From positions 20,441-84,440 of the forward strand of contig NZ_LDES01000095.1 in NCBI RefSeq assembly GCF_001015195.1: 64,000 nt of DNA. The letters run 5' to 3'. The position numbers were made by a program, and so were the translations under genes. Under the pieces are notes generated by a model. It was not told the origin of the DNA. It saw nothing but the letters and a program-made list of their open reading frames with translations, and searched no databases. Source of the stretch: Sphingomonas sp. Y57. GTDB taxonomy: Bacteria > Pseudomonadota > Alphaproteobacteria > Sphingomonadales > Sphingomonadaceae. Below, one piece after another: positions 18,498 to 28,230 of the stretch (position 1 is the first letter of the stretch; each line of letters starts with the position of its first letter).

Positions 18498-20438
18498 TCA
18501 GGACATCATGTCGATGTTCGGTCGGGCGCTCGGCACAACCGGGACGAGCAGATGGGATGGACGGGCGGCCTCGTGGTAGATGCTCTGGACCGCGGGGATC
18601 GGATCGCCTGGCTTGCCGCCCCGATTGGCGTTGCGGTCGAACTTCGGGAAATCCGCCGAGGAAATATCGAGCCGCAAGCGGTGACCGGCCTTGAAGCGAT
18701 TGGCCGTAGGCCCAAGGTCGATCTCGAACCTATAGATGCGCCCTGGCTCGAGCGGTTCGGGCGCGCTGCCCGGGTTGCGATAGCGCGCACGCAGGGTCGC
18801 GCTTTGCAGCTGGATCGCGCGGCCATCGGGAAACACATCGCTCAAGCGCGCGGAAAAGTCGGTATCGATGGCGCTGGAACTCGCAAAGAGGATCAGCCGG
18901 AGCGATCCGACCACATCGATATCGTGCTCGAGCACCGCGGTGGTGAAAGTCAGCACGTCATCGCGGCGCTGGACCGCGCTGACGTCGACGCTGCCGGGCG
19001 TGTAGACATAGGAGACGATAGCGCCGCCCATGGTCGGGGTCGGATCAAAGGGATCATAAGTGTAGCGGCTCGGCACCGCGGATGGCGACGGCGGTTGGTC
19101 GGCAAGCTCGCCGCCGGCACCGAGATAGAGCGAGGTCATGCGGGTCGCGGGCGGAGGCCATGCCGGAGCGGCATGCCATTCGTTGGCGCCCATCAGATAA
19201 TAGGTCACGACCGGCCAATCCGCCAAGCCGCCCGTCCGGATGGCGGCATACCAGCGCAACAGCAGATCCCGCATGTTCGCCATGCGGTGGCCCCCGGCGA
19301 CGTTCGCGCTGCGATAGACGAGATCGAGCTCGGGATGGTCCTCCCGTCCCTCGCGATAGCCCGGCATATTATGAGCACAGGGCGCGATCAGGAGCCGGCT
19401 TGCCGACCGGCATGGCTCGGGGGCTTCGCGGGTCAGCAGCTGCCAGGTCGCCAGCGTGTCGGCATTTCCCCAGTCGTACCAGCCGGTGATGATCAGCGCG
19501 GGGGCGTGAAGCGATCGGGCAAGTTCGGCGGTCCCTTTGCTCGGGAAGCGGAGCAGCCCGCTCGCCTCGCAGCTGAAGGCGGCGCCGAGGGCGCTCCCAA
19601 AGGTGATCGCATCTTCGCCGGTGACCAGCCTGACCAGAGCGGCGCGCTGCGCGGGGGCGCTCGCCCGATAGCGTTCCCAGAGCCAGCGTCCGCGCCCTTC
19701 GGGCGTAAGATGCTGAAGGTCGGGATATTCGCTGAGCAGCGCGTCGCGCGGCGGCAGGTGCAACGGCTCGTTGAAATAGCCGCCGGACAGCGTCTCCTCG
19801 ACCATTTGGCGTTCCGCCGTCTCCAAGGGGATCGGCAGCTTGTCCGGGCCCTTCCCCACGGCGCGAGAGAACGCATTGACGAACATATGATAGCCCGGCG
19901 TCGAGGCGGGCGTGACGCCGAGGCCCGCGACCTCGGGGGCGATGGCCGACATGCGCGGATGCATCGACATGCCCCATTGGGTGCTGCCGACATAGGAGCC
20001 GCCACAGGAGCCGAGGAAGCCATCATACCAGGGTTGCCGGGTCGCCCACTCGACGAAGTCGATACCGTCCTCGCCTTCGTACATATAGGTGTCCCAGCGT
20101 TCCGGCTCGCTGTCGCCGGTGCCGCGGACATCCTGTGCGATGAACACATAGCCGCGTTGCGCGAACGCGATCGCGGTCTGGCGAAGATGGCCGCGACCAT
20201 AAGGCGTGCGGACCGCGATCGCGGGCGCCGGCACACCGGACGGCAGATACAGGTCCGTCGCAAGGCGGATCCCATCGCGCATGGCGACCATCGAGGTCTC
20301 CACGCGGATCGCCGCCGCGTCGTCCCCGCCGGATGGGCCGGCTTCGCTTTCCAGAAGCCGCTCCAGCTCCGGAGCAATGTCGACGAGCGGCACCGGCATC
20401 CCGTCCGCCATCGCGTTGATGGTCGCGTCGCGGGTCAT
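18498..20438 (-). CDS. CocE/NonD family alpha/beta hydrolase, X-Pro dipeptidyl-peptidase-like (copy 2)
   Basis: 646 aa, collinear with the protein at 6891-8813. Triad Ser148 (GSCGGSYVG), Asp322 (GWYDWGNAD), His356 (CAHNMPG); DVRGTGDSE before the cap; C-terminal jelly-roll. Cytoplasmic by absence of a signal peptide. ATG overlaps the dipeptidase stop (ATGA at 20438-20435), so the two are translationally coupled. The same M19-CocE order is found in copy 1, where an aldo/keto reductase fragment is wedged between them. Expected to release X-Pro units or cleave amino-acid esters or amides. Confidence 0.93.
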   Translation of the reverse strand: MTRDATINAMADGMPVPLVDIAPELERLLESEAGPSGGDDAAAIRVETSMVAMRDGIRLATDLYLPSGVPAPAIAVRTPYGRGHLRQTAIAFAQRGYVFIAQDVRGTGDSEPERWDTYMYEGEDGIDFVEWATRQPWYDGFLGSCGGSYVGSTQWGMSMHPRMSAIAPEVAGLGVTPASTPGYHMFVNAFSRAVGKGPDKLPIPLETAERQMVEETLSGGYFNEPLHLPPRDALLSEYPDLQHLTPEGRGRWLWERYRASAPAQRAALVRLVTGEDAITFGSALGAAFSCEASGLLRFPSKGTAELARSLHAPALIITGWYDWGNADTLATWQLLTREAPEPCRSASRLLIAPCAHNMPGYREGREDHPELDLVYRSANVAGGHRMANMRDLLLRWYAAIRTGGLADWPVVTYYLMGANEWHAAPAWPPPATRMTSLYLGAGGELADQPPSPSAVPSRYTYDPFDPTPTMGGAIVSYVYTPGSVDVSAVQRRDDVLTFTTAVLEHDIDVVGSLRLILFASSSAIDTDFSARLSDVFPDGRAIQLQSATLRARYRNPGSAPEPLEPGRIYRFEIDLGPTANRFKAGHRLRLDISSADFPKFDRNANRGGKPGDPIPAVQSIYHEAARPSHLLVPVVPSARPNIDMMS

Positions 20439-21478
20439 GCGATCGCGCTGACGCGCGCTTCGGCCAGAGCGTATATCCGCCGGAAATTACCTCCCAATAT
20501 ACCCTTGACGGCGTCTGCCGAATAGCCATGCGCCAGCATGAGCTCGACCACCTCGGCCAGCTGCTCGGGCTGGACGCAACCACCTTCGTAGAGCTGGGTA
20601 CCGCTCGGATCGGGCCAGGACGAGTCCTTGGCGGCACGGATCGCGGTCCACAGCTCCTGCATGTTGGGAACATAGTCCGTTCCGAGCCCGATATGCTCCG
20701 GGCCCACCAGCGCAGCGATATGATCGATGTGGCGGAACAGGCTTGCGCTGCTCGCGTGTGGATCGCCGATGAAGGCGCCGATGCCGACAACCCCGATGAC
20801 GCCCCCACCCGCGGCACAGGCGCGGATCTGGTCGTCATCGATATTGCGGATATGGGCGCACACGGCCTGCGCGTTCGAATGCGAGAAGATTGTCGGGTGC
20901 TCGCTGATCTCGATCGCCTCGAGCGTCGAGCGCCGGCCGGTGTGGCTGAGATCGACGATCATGCCGACGCGGTTCATCTCGCGGACAACTTCCCGGCCAA
21001 AGATGCTCAGCCCCGCATCGGCCGGCTCGGCACAGCCATCGGCGACGAAGTTCCGAACATTATAGGCCAGCAGCATGTGCCGCACGCCGAGCGCATACAG
21101 AGCGGCAATTCGGGAGAGGTCGCTTTCCAGCTGGACGGTATCCTGGACATTCAGACCCAGCACGAGCTTACCTTCGGACCGGCCGCGATCGATGTCCGCG
21201 AGCGACGTGCCGACGATAAGCCAATCCGCCTCCGCTTCCGCCATCACCCTGAGGTCCTGAACGAGCGCGCGCACGCCGTCGAACGTCGGCGGAAAATCCT
21301 CGGTCGTGGTGGAGATGAACGTGTAGCCAGCGGCCTTGAACCGCCGCAAAGTGCTGAGCTCCTGATAGCTGGGCAGCCAGGGCAAGGTCATGTCCCAGAC
21401 ATCGGATGACGCCAGGATGTCGGACACGGGCTGCGCCGTCGAGCGCTCGCTGCGATTGGATTGCTCCGGCTTGTTCAT
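20435..21478 (-). CDS. Membrane dipeptidase family (M19) protein with altered metal site (copy 2)
   Basis: 347 aa, closely similar to the protein at 9181-10176. Second-site ligands remain (His179 in DLSHTG, His200 in IFSHS, Arg211, Asp268 in GLGTDY). First-site His/Asp of the family motif are Asp29/Thr31 (WDMTLPW), and the bridging Glu is Gln112 (NVQD). So both copies have lost the same ligands, which points to a conserved subfamily rather than random decay. ATG 21478 has GAGGGG 4 bases upstream; the frame is open for 60 more codons without support. First gene of a - strand operon behind the divergent region that holds two GntR-type elements. Confidence 0.9.
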   Translation of the reverse strand: MNKPEQSNRSERSTAQPVSDILASSDVWDMTLPWLPSYQELSTLRRFKAAGYTFISTTTEDFPPTFDGVRALVQDLRVMAEAEADWLIVGTSLADIDRGRSEGKLVLGLNVQDTVQLESDLSRIAALYALGVRHMLLAYNVRNFVADGCAEPADAGLSIFGREVVREMNRVGMIVDLSHTGRRSTLEAIEISEHPTIFSHSNAQAVCAHIRNIDDDQIRACAAGGGVIGVVGIGAFIGDPHASSASLFRHIDHIAALVGPEHIGLGTDYVPNMQELWTAIRAAKDSSWPDPSGTQLYEGGCVQPEQLAEVVELMLAHGYSADAVKGILGGNFRRIYALAEARVSAIA

Positions 21479-21684
21479 TGTCCCCTCATAGTATTTGCCC
21501 GGACGGCGGACCGCGGCCGCGCAACTGGCCAAACCACCGGTCGACCCGTCCAAAATGTCGCCCGCAACAAGCTGGGCCATTGTGCTTGAAGGACAGCTCT
21601 CACGCACCATGCCTCCTCCCCGCGCCCGACCTGGTCTGCGCGCGAAGGCCAGGTGCATTCCGACGATGACACAGCGTTGGGCCA

Positions 21685-21697
21685 GATTTTATCCAAT
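21685..21697 (-). promoter_or_regulatory. Putative GntR operator, site 1
   Basis: GATTTTATCCAAT on the + strand, i.e. ATTGGATAAAATC on the - strand, facing the M19/CocE/DadA operon. The same 13 bases occur exactly at 29751-29763 and 30567-30579, with one mismatch at 21970-21982. The last site lies just ahead of a gntR gene, which suggests that regulator as the binder. Confidence 0.7.
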
Positions 21698-21969
21698 TAC
21701 AAGAGAAAAGGCGTACAGGATTGCGAGCCGGCGTGCCCGGCCACTTCGCCACCGGCGAGGCCGCCCCACCAATGCTTTCCGCCACGCGATCCTATTGAGC
21801 GCCTGTGGCCGCCACTGCGGAAATCAGGGCAGAACGCAACAGTCTCTATGATATTCGCCTGGACGAGCCGAGTATTTGTCAACTCGCCTCGTCAAAATCC
21901 ACCGCCAGACGTCCGGTTCGGCGTCAGGCATCTCGCGCGCCCAACAGCGCTCCAAAAATAGGACTCGCT

Positions 21970-21982
21970 TTTGGATAAAATC
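21970..21982 (+). promoter_or_regulatory. Putative GntR operator, site 2
   Basis: TTTGGATAAAATC, 69 bases before the TBDR start at 22051. With the two bases on the right it forms the best palindrome of the four (TGGAT-AAA-ATCCA, 21972-21984), as expected for a dimeric GntR repressor. Confidence 0.7.
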
Positions 21983-22050
21983 CACTTTACGCCTAGCTGG
22001 TAGCACGGGGTGACTGCAAGTGCAGCACCCGCACATAAGGGGACGGTACG

Positions 22051-24258
22051 ATGCGGAAATTGCTCGAAATCGGTTGCATGACGTCGTCGATGCTCGCCTT
22101 GGCGATCGCGACTCCAGCCTTCGCCCAGGGCAGCTCGCCGTCCAGGCCGGCTGGTGCGCCCGCCGTCGAAGACAATTATAGCGAGATCGTCGTCACCGCG
22201 CAGAAGCGCGAAGAGCGACTGATCGATGTGCCGCAATCGGTGTCGATGCTCTCGTCCGATGACCTGCTGAAACTCGGCGCGGTGCAGCTTCGCGATTTCG
22301 CCAATACGGTCCCGGGACTGTCCTTCGCGACCCAGGGCGCCGGGTACACCCAGATCACCCTGCGCGGCGTGACCGCCGGGACCGATATTGGCGCGACCGT
22401 TGGCGTCTATGTCGACGAGGTGCCCTATGGCTCGAGCAGTTCGCTCACCTTTGGCGGGCGGCTTCCGCTCGATGTCGGATTGTTCGATCTGGACAGGATC
22501 GAGGTTCTGCGGGGACCGCAGGGAACGTTGTACGGCGCCAGTTCGATGGGCGGGCTCATCAAATATGTCACGCCCCGGCCCGATGTCAGCCGCAGCGCAG
22601 CGTCCGTCCAGGCCGGCATCTCCTCCACGCGCCATGGCGGCACCAATTATCATGGAGCAGCGTCAGCGAATGTGCCCATTGCGGCCGAAACGGTGGCGCT
22701 GCGCGCAAGCGCCTTCTATTCCCGCGACGGCGGCTTCATCGACAACAGGACGCTCAACCAGAAGAATGTCGATCGATCCGACATCCGCGGCGGTCGCCTG
22801 GATCTGATGCTGAAGCCAACGGACGCGCTCAGTGTCCGTCTCACAGGCTTTATCCAGGACATTACGCGCGATGGCATCGCGCTGGCCGACGTCACCAATC
22901 CAGGCGGAGCGCCGGTGGACGGTCCGATGGATCAGCGCCGCCTGATCGCCGAGCCTTTCGAGCAGCGATTCCGGCTCGTCAGCGGCACCGTGAACTATGA
23001 TTTGGGCGCGGCGACGCTCACCTCGATTTCGGCCTATCAGCGTGGCCGCAGCAGCTTCGTGTCCGACAGTTCCCAGTTCTTCGTGCCGTTTGATCCGCGA
23101 TACAGCGCCGTCGGACTGCTGAGCGAGCAGACCACCAAGCGTTTCACCCAGGAGCTACGCCTTTCGAGCGAGGGCGGTCGACCGCTCGAATGGTCGGTGG
23201 GCGCCTTCTACAGCGATGAGGACACCGACCTTCGCCAGGCCTATTTCGCCCTGGATCCAGCGCGACAGCCGATCGCGACCGATTTCTACGACGCTTCGTC
23301 CCCGGTCACGGTCAAGGAACTCGCCGCCTTCGCCAATCTGACCTGGCATCTGACCGACAGGTTCGACGTGGCGGTGGGTGGACGCTACGCACGGAATAAG
23401 GGCACGTTCGAGACCACCGGCACCGGCATTTTCGTCGTGCCCAGGGCGCTGACCCGCTTCAAGGAGAATGTGGCGACCTATCTCGCCAATGCGCGCTACC
23501 GCTTCAGCGACAGGGCGACGGCCTATGCGCGCTACGCCACGGGTTATCGTCCGGGCGGACCGAACTTCGTGCTGCGCGACCCCACCACGGGCAACCTGGC
23601 TGGTCCCGATACATTCGAGGCCGACAAGCTGCGCAGCTATGAGATCGGCTTCAAGGCGGAAACCGCGGACCGGCGTTTCGGTATCGACCTGGCCGGCTAT
23701 TATATCGATTGGAGCAATATCCAGATCATCGCGGTGCTTGGCACTGGCGCCGCCCGCGCGGCCTTCCGCACCAACGCACCGGGCGGTGCCACGGTGCGCG
23801 GAGCGGAGCTGTCTCTTACCGCCCGTCCCAACCGGGATCTGACATTGGTGGGCAACCTCGCATACACCAAGGCGCGGGTCTCCGACGTGATCGCCAGCAT
23901 CGGCGCAAGCGACGGTGAGCGTCTGCCCAATGTCCCGCGCTTCACGGCGGCCTTGACCGCCGACTATCGGATCATGCCCGACGGCATCAAGCCGACGATC
24001 GGCGCCACTGTCCGATATGTGTCGAGAAGGACGAGCGGCTTTGGCGCCACCGCCTATAGCGCTCCGAGCTATGCATCGGTCGACCTACGCTCGGGCGTAT
24101 CGCTCGGGCAGGTGGATCTCCAGCTTTATGTCCATAACCTGTTCGACGGCCGGGGCCAGACCTCGCCGGTGCTGAGCGATGCCGGTATCCCGGGCATCAC
24201 CCAAGTCTCGCGTCTGCAACCCAGGACCATTGGCCTTCGCGCAACGGCCAAATTCTGA
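22051..24258 (+). CDS. TonB-dependent receptor (no STN domain)
   Basis: 735 aa outer-membrane active transporter. Signal peptide of about 26 residues ending in AFAQ, then a TonB box (EIVVTAQKREERL), plug with DRIEVLRGPQGTLYGASS, barrel repeats including YARYATGYRPGGPN, and end signature QPRTIGLRATAKF. Very like the STN-receptor at 11787-14294 from the TonB box onward, but without the signalling domain. That matches its control by a GntR element (69 bases upstream) instead of a sigma/FecR pair. AGGGGA lies 8 bases before the ATG. First gene of a + strand operon with the S9 peptidase. Confidence 0.96.
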   Translation: MRKLLEIGCMTSSMLALAIATPAFAQGSSPSRPAGAPAVEDNYSEIVVTAQKREERLIDVPQSVSMLSSDDLLKLGAVQLRDFANTVPGLSFATQGAGYTQITLRGVTAGTDIGATVGVYVDEVPYGSSSSLTFGGRLPLDVGLFDLDRIEVLRGPQGTLYGASSMGGLIKYVTPRPDVSRSAASVQAGISSTRHGGTNYHGAASANVPIAAETVALRASAFYSRDGGFIDNRTLNQKNVDRSDIRGGRLDLMLKPTDALSVRLTGFIQDITRDGIALADVTNPGGAPVDGPMDQRRLIAEPFEQRFRLVSGTVNYDLGAATLTSISAYQRGRSSFVSDSSQFFVPFDPRYSAVGLLSEQTTKRFTQELRLSSEGGRPLEWSVGAFYSDEDTDLRQAYFALDPARQPIATDFYDASSPVTVKELAAFANLTWHLTDRFDVAVGGRYARNKGTFETTGTGIFVVPRALTRFKENVATYLANARYRFSDRATAYARYATGYRPGGPNFVLRDPTTGNLAGPDTFEADKLRSYEIGFKAETADRRFGIDLAGYYIDWSNIQIIAVLGTGAARAAFRTNAPGGATVRGAELSLTARPNRDLTLVGNLAYTKARVSDVIASIGASDGERLPNVPRFTAALTADYRIMPDGIKPTIGATVRYVSRRTSGFGATAYSAPSYASVDLRSGVSLGQVDLQLYVHNLFDGRGQTSPVLSDAGIPGITQVSRLQPRTIGLRATAKF

Positions 24259-24281
24259 TCCAATGGTCGCAGGGCACGTAA

Positions 24282-24305
24282 CCGGAGCGGCTTGCGCCGC
24301 TCCGG
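24282..24305 (+). terminator. Hairpin after the TBDR gene
   Basis: Ten-base-pair perfect stem (CCGGAGCGGC / GCCGCTCCGG) with loop TTGC, 24 bases after the TBDR stop and just before the S9 peptidase gene. No T-run; probably an intercistronic stabiliser or partial terminator. Confidence 0.5.
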
Positions 24306-24328
24306 CACCATAACAACGAGGGTGCGGG

Positions 24329-26659
24329 ATGCAGGACCGATATTCCCACGCCGCTGAGCAAACAGCTCCAGCGGTATATCGGAAGCGAGACGCCATCATT
24401 ACCGAGGGCTATTGGATCGACGACGACCGGTATTTCGTCTCGCTCGAGGAGATGGATCCGGCCCTCGGCATCGTCCGCATTCCGTCGCTGGTCGACCGTC
24501 GGACGGGCGAGATCAGGAAGCTGGTCTCCGTGGACACCGTAGTCGCGTTGATCAATGGCCATCTCGCCGAGATGATCGATCCCGCGACCGCGGGACGCGC
24601 CCATTTCGATTGGGCGGGCGAGGATCTGGTGGGCGTCACGATCGGCGAGTGGAATTATGTCATCGACGTGGAGCAGCGACGGCTGGCGAGCGTCGAGCCG
24701 GCGATGGAGTTGCCGTCGCTCTTCTCGCCGGACGGTCGGTACGCCTGTTATATTCGCGAAAACGATCTGTGGCTCTGCGACAGGAAGACGCGCGCGCGAC
24801 GGGCATTGACCACCGACGGGTCACCCAATCGATATTATGGGCAGAATCCCGAGGCCAGCTGGGCCCGGATCCCGGCGGGGCGGGGCGCGCCCTCCGGACG
24901 ATGGTCGCCCGATTCGCAATGGTTCCTGACCCATCTCGTCGATGACCGCGATATCCCCGACCTGCCGGTCGTCGAGCATGCGCCGCAAGATGGCGGGCGC
25001 CCGCGGCTGCATCGCTATAAATATTGCATGAAGGACGATCCGAAACCGAAGCTCGCCTTCGTCGCGATCCACGCGGATTCGGGCCGGATCGTCGCGCTCG
25101 ATATCGACCCGACGGAGATCGGTTTCTATTCCCCCTTCCTCGACCTGATCCGGACCATCTGGTTCGAAACCTCGCGGATCGCCTGGTTCATCCGGTTCGA
25201 CCGCTATCAGAAGCGCGCCGAGCTGATCCGCTTCGATCTCGAGCAAGGCAGCGCAGAGGTCGTGTTCTCCGAGGAAGCCGACACCGGCTATCTCCAGATG
25301 AACACCTCCTTCACCGACAAGCCCATCGTGTGGACGCTGTCCGGTTCGAGCGAGTTCATCTGGTATTCCGAGCGCGACGGCTGGGGGCACCTCTATCTGC
25401 ACGATGCAGTCACCGGCGCGATGAAATGGCAGATCACGCGCGGCAACTGGGTGGTCCGCCGGATCCTCCACGTCGACGAGCAGGCGAGAAGGATCGTGTT
25501 CGCAGCCCATGGCGTGGATCCCGCCGCCGATCCCGCCCATCGCACCCTATGCGCCGTCAATTTCGACGGAACCGGTTTCGAATTGCTGCTCGCGCACGAT
25601 GGCGATCTCTACATCAACCCGCACGAGATCGACGGCCCACCACAGGACAGCCCGTTTCGCGATGCCGCCGCCCAAGGCGGGCTGTCGCCCGATGGACAGG
25701 CCGCAGTCGTCCAATATTGGAGCGTCGATCGCGGTAACCGGACCGAGCTCGTCGATCTTGCAGTTCGACCTCTCCGCCCCGGGCCAGTCATCGCGACCGC
25801 CCTGCCCGCTGCGGGCGAGAATCTGCCGCGCCGCTTCACGGCCTTGGCGGCCGACGGGGTCACGCTGCTCCATGGCCTAATGTTCGTTCCGCCCGATTTC
25901 GACGAACGGCAATCCTATCCGCTGATCGATCATATCTATGGCTGCACGGCGGTGTCGAAGGCGCCCCAGTCCTATATGACGGTGAAGTCCTCCCATTGCC
26001 GCGCCCTTGCGGCATTGGGCTTCCTTTGCGTGATGCTCGACAGCAGGGGGATCGCCTATCGCGATCGCGCATTCAACCAGGCCGGATATGGCGGCTTTTT
26101 CGAGCCGCAGCTCGCCGACCATGCGGCCGTCATCCGGCAGCTTTGCGACCGCCATCCGTTCATCGACCGAGCTCGCGTGGGGATTTTCGGCGAATCCTAT
26201 GGCGGGATGATGACCGCGCGAGCCCTGTTCGACTACCCCGACATGTTCAAAGTCGGCGTGTCGGTCTGCGGGCTTCACGACCTCAACCAGTCGCTCGCGT
26301 TCCAGCCGGATTGGTCCATGGGTCCCCAAGCGCATGAGTCCCAGTCCAACATCACCGCCGCGCATAAATTGCAGGGCCGGCTTTTCCTGCTGCACGGTGA
26401 CGCCGATGCGCGCGTTCCCGTCGCGCACAGCTTGGCCCTGGCGGCGGCGCTGATCCGCTCCCATCGGGATTTCGACATGCTGATCGTGCCGAACGAGGGC
26501 CATGCCGTGCTATCGACCTCCGCCTATGCCCAGCGGCGGATGTGGGACTATTTTGTCCGCCACCTTCTTGGCGAGACGCCTCCCGAGCATTTCGAGATCT
26601 GCTTCGCGCCCGAAGGGCTCGAGCGCAGCGTCCGCCATGGCCTTCTGGAGATAATGTAG
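24329..26659 (+). CDS. S9 family serine peptidase (DPP IV-like prolyl peptidase)
   Basis: 776 aa. N-terminal beta-propeller of the DPP IV type (WYSERDGWGHLYL is its hallmark, about residues 348-360) and a C-terminal alpha/beta-hydrolase domain with Ser623 in GESYGGM, Asp693 in HGDADARVP and His725 in NEGHAV. Family members remove X-Pro or X-Ala dipeptides from peptide N-termini. No signal peptide, so cytoplasmic. Lies 70 bases after the TBDR gene, with GAGGG about 6 bases before the ATG, and 9 bases before the beta-lactamase-fold gene, so one operon. It differs clearly from the S9 protein at 58290-60668. Confidence 0.94.
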   Translation: MQDRYSHAAEQTAPAVYRKRDAIITEGYWIDDDRYFVSLEEMDPALGIVRIPSLVDRRTGEIRKLVSVDTVVALINGHLAEMIDPATAGRAHFDWAGEDLVGVTIGEWNYVIDVEQRRLASVEPAMELPSLFSPDGRYACYIRENDLWLCDRKTRARRALTTDGSPNRYYGQNPEASWARIPAGRGAPSGRWSPDSQWFLTHLVDDRDIPDLPVVEHAPQDGGRPRLHRYKYCMKDDPKPKLAFVAIHADSGRIVALDIDPTEIGFYSPFLDLIRTIWFETSRIAWFIRFDRYQKRAELIRFDLEQGSAEVVFSEEADTGYLQMNTSFTDKPIVWTLSGSSEFIWYSERDGWGHLYLHDAVTGAMKWQITRGNWVVRRILHVDEQARRIVFAAHGVDPAADPAHRTLCAVNFDGTGFELLLAHDGDLYINPHEIDGPPQDSPFRDAAAQGGLSPDGQAAVVQYWSVDRGNRTELVDLAVRPLRPGPVIATALPAAGENLPRRFTALAADGVTLLHGLMFVPPDFDERQSYPLIDHIYGCTAVSKAPQSYMTVKSSHCRALAALGFLCVMLDSRGIAYRDRAFNQAGYGGFFEPQLADHAAVIRQLCDRHPFIDRARVGIFGESYGGMMTARALFDYPDMFKVGVSVCGLHDLNQSLAFQPDWSMGPQAHESQSNITAAHKLQGRLFLLHGDADARVPVAHSLALAAALIRSHRDFDMLIVPNEGHAVLSTSAYAQRRMWDYFVRHLLGETPPEHFEICFAPEGLERSVRHGLLEIM

Positions 26660-26668
26660 GAGCGCGCG

Positions 26669-27943
26669 TTGTCAGCGGAGACCGTCATCGATGCGCTCGA
26701 CACCCGAGCGGGGGAGCTGGGCTTCGACACGGGCAGGCTCGCCTATATCGACCAGGTCCGCGCCGCCCAGGTCGAAACGGGCGAGATGGCGGGCATCGTC
26801 ACCCTAATCGCCCGGCATGGCAAGATTGCGCACTATAGTGCCGTGGGATATGCCGATCTGGCAAGCCGCGCGCGGATGCGCCGGGATACCGTCTTCCGCC
26901 TCTACGCCATGACGCGGCCGATCATAGCGACGGCGCTCATGACGCTGTATGAGGATGGCGCGTTCCAGCTCGCTGATCCCATCTCGACCTATATCCCCGG
27001 ATTTGCCGATCTCGCTGTTCTGCGCACGCCCGAGAGCCCGATCGAGGATATCGTGCCGGCAGCGCGCCAACCCCGGATTCACGACCTTCTCCGGCACACC
27101 GCCGGCTTCGCGCGGGGCTCCGGGCGGCCGGATGGCAGCGATGCGGACAGCACGATCGACGCCGCTTATCTGAAGGCCAATCTGTTCGACCCCGACAGCT
27201 CGCTCGCCGACATGATGCGAACGCTGGCGCCCCTGCCCCTGCGCCATCAGCCGGGGACGACATGGGAATATGGCATCAGCGCCGACATCCAGGCGCGCCT
27301 TGTCGAGATCTTGTCGGGCATGCCGATCGACCGGTTCCTGGAGCAGCGCATATTCGGCCCGCTGGGAATGAAGGACAGCGGCTATCGCCCCCGAGACCCG
27401 TCTCGCCTGGCGGCCATCCACTGGTGGAAGGGGGACCGGCTCGTTCCGTGCGGGACCGCCCATGGCTATCCCGAGCCGGCCAATTACCTTCTCGAACGCC
27501 GCAATATCGACAGCTACGCGCGCGACAATGCGCTGAAGGGCGGCAGCAATGGGCTCGTCGGCACGGTCATGGACTATTGGAGGTTCGCGCAGATGCTGCT
27601 CAACGGCGGCGAATGGGAAGGCCGGCGGATCTTGGGCAGGCCCACCGTGGATTATATGGCCCGAGACCATCTGGGCCCGATCACCATCCCCAATCCGGGC
27701 AACATCCCGAGCGGCATGGGTTTCGGGTTGGGTCTGGGCGTGATGAAGGATCCGGTGGCGATGGGCATCCTCGGCTCCGAAGGACAGATATTCTGGTTCG
27801 GCGGCTCACATGCGCTGTTCTGGATCGACCCGAAAGAGCAGCTCGTCGTGGTCGCGCTGACGCAGCATACGGCGATGCCGCCCTTGGCGGTCAATATCTT
27901 CCTGTCCCAGATGAGGGCGATGATTTACAGCGCGCTGTGCTGA
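26669..27943 (+). CDS. Beta-lactamase-fold (S12/class C) protein lacking the catalytic SxxK
   Basis: 424 aa, serine beta-lactamase/penicillin-binding-protein-like fold. The framework is normal (LIARHGKIAHYSAVGYAD near 46-63, the helix RPIIATALMTLYEDG, then LLRHTAGF, WEYGIS and the YRPRD loop), but the nucleophile motif reads A-M-T-R (Ala80, Arg83) where active members have S-x-x-K. It is therefore probably not an acyl-enzyme hydrolase. A binding or regulatory role, or decay, are the options. Start is TTG with AGGAG 8 bases upstream, directly after the S9 stop. No signal peptide. Active relatives include D-aminopeptidases and esterases, which would suit the context. Confidence 0.88.
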   Translation: MSAETVIDALDTRAGELGFDTGRLAYIDQVRAAQVETGEMAGIVTLIARHGKIAHYSAVGYADLASRARMRRDTVFRLYAMTRPIIATALMTLYEDGAFQLADPISTYIPGFADLAVLRTPESPIEDIVPAARQPRIHDLLRHTAGFARGSGRPDGSDADSTIDAAYLKANLFDPDSSLADMMRTLAPLPLRHQPGTTWEYGISADIQARLVEILSGMPIDRFLEQRIFGPLGMKDSGYRPRDPSRLAAIHWWKGDRLVPCGTAHGYPEPANYLLERRNIDSYARDNALKGGSNGLVGTVMDYWRFAQMLLNGGEWEGRRILGRPTVDYMARDHLGPITIPNPGNIPSGMGFGLGLGVMKDPVAMGILGSEGQIFWFGGSHALFWIDPKEQLVVVALTQHTAMPPLAVNIFLSQMRAMIYSALC

Positions 27944-28230
27944 TCTCGACGCGCATGAGCGGCGAACAATAGCCAAGACGGGTAGCACGGCGAGTCGACG
28001 TCAAACGCGATCTTGCCTCCCCCCCGTTCCGCCTGCCGGGCACGTCCCCAAGCCCTGGAGAAGCGTGCTGCCGACATCACTTCGCGATTCATTGACCAAG
28101 CGCCGTCCGGCGCGCCGACCGTCGCCCCCTCGATCGAATGCCGTCACCGGCCACGCCGTCGCCGTGGCGGGGCAGCGCTATTCAGAAAGGCCGTGACTAT
28201 CCCTGCCGCCTGGCCGTCTGCTACCGCATG
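27944..28230. other. Convergent intergenic region
   Basis: About 290 bases between two convergent operons. Nothing recognisable beyond short open frames without coding pattern; no clear terminator hairpin with a T-run. Confidence 0.3.

Larger units (their letters stand above)
21479..22050. promoter_or_regulatory. Divergent promoter region between the M19/CocE operon and the TBDR/S9 operon
   Basis: 572 bases without a credible gene. It is visibly less GC-rich around 21680-21720 and 21950-21990, where two copies of the ATTGGATAAAATC-like element lie: one 207 bases from the dipeptidase start and one 69 bases from the TBDR start. This is the expected layout for a divergent promoter pair controlled by one repressor. 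I could not assign exact -35/-10 boxes. Confidence 0.65.

Noticed and set aside
18462..20525. 687-residue + strand frame opposite CocE copy 2 (similar ones at 7377-8975, 32467-35091 and 58401-60563)
   Set aside because: Same shadow effect; His/Arg/Asp-rich composition, no motifs, exact mirror of a conserved gene.
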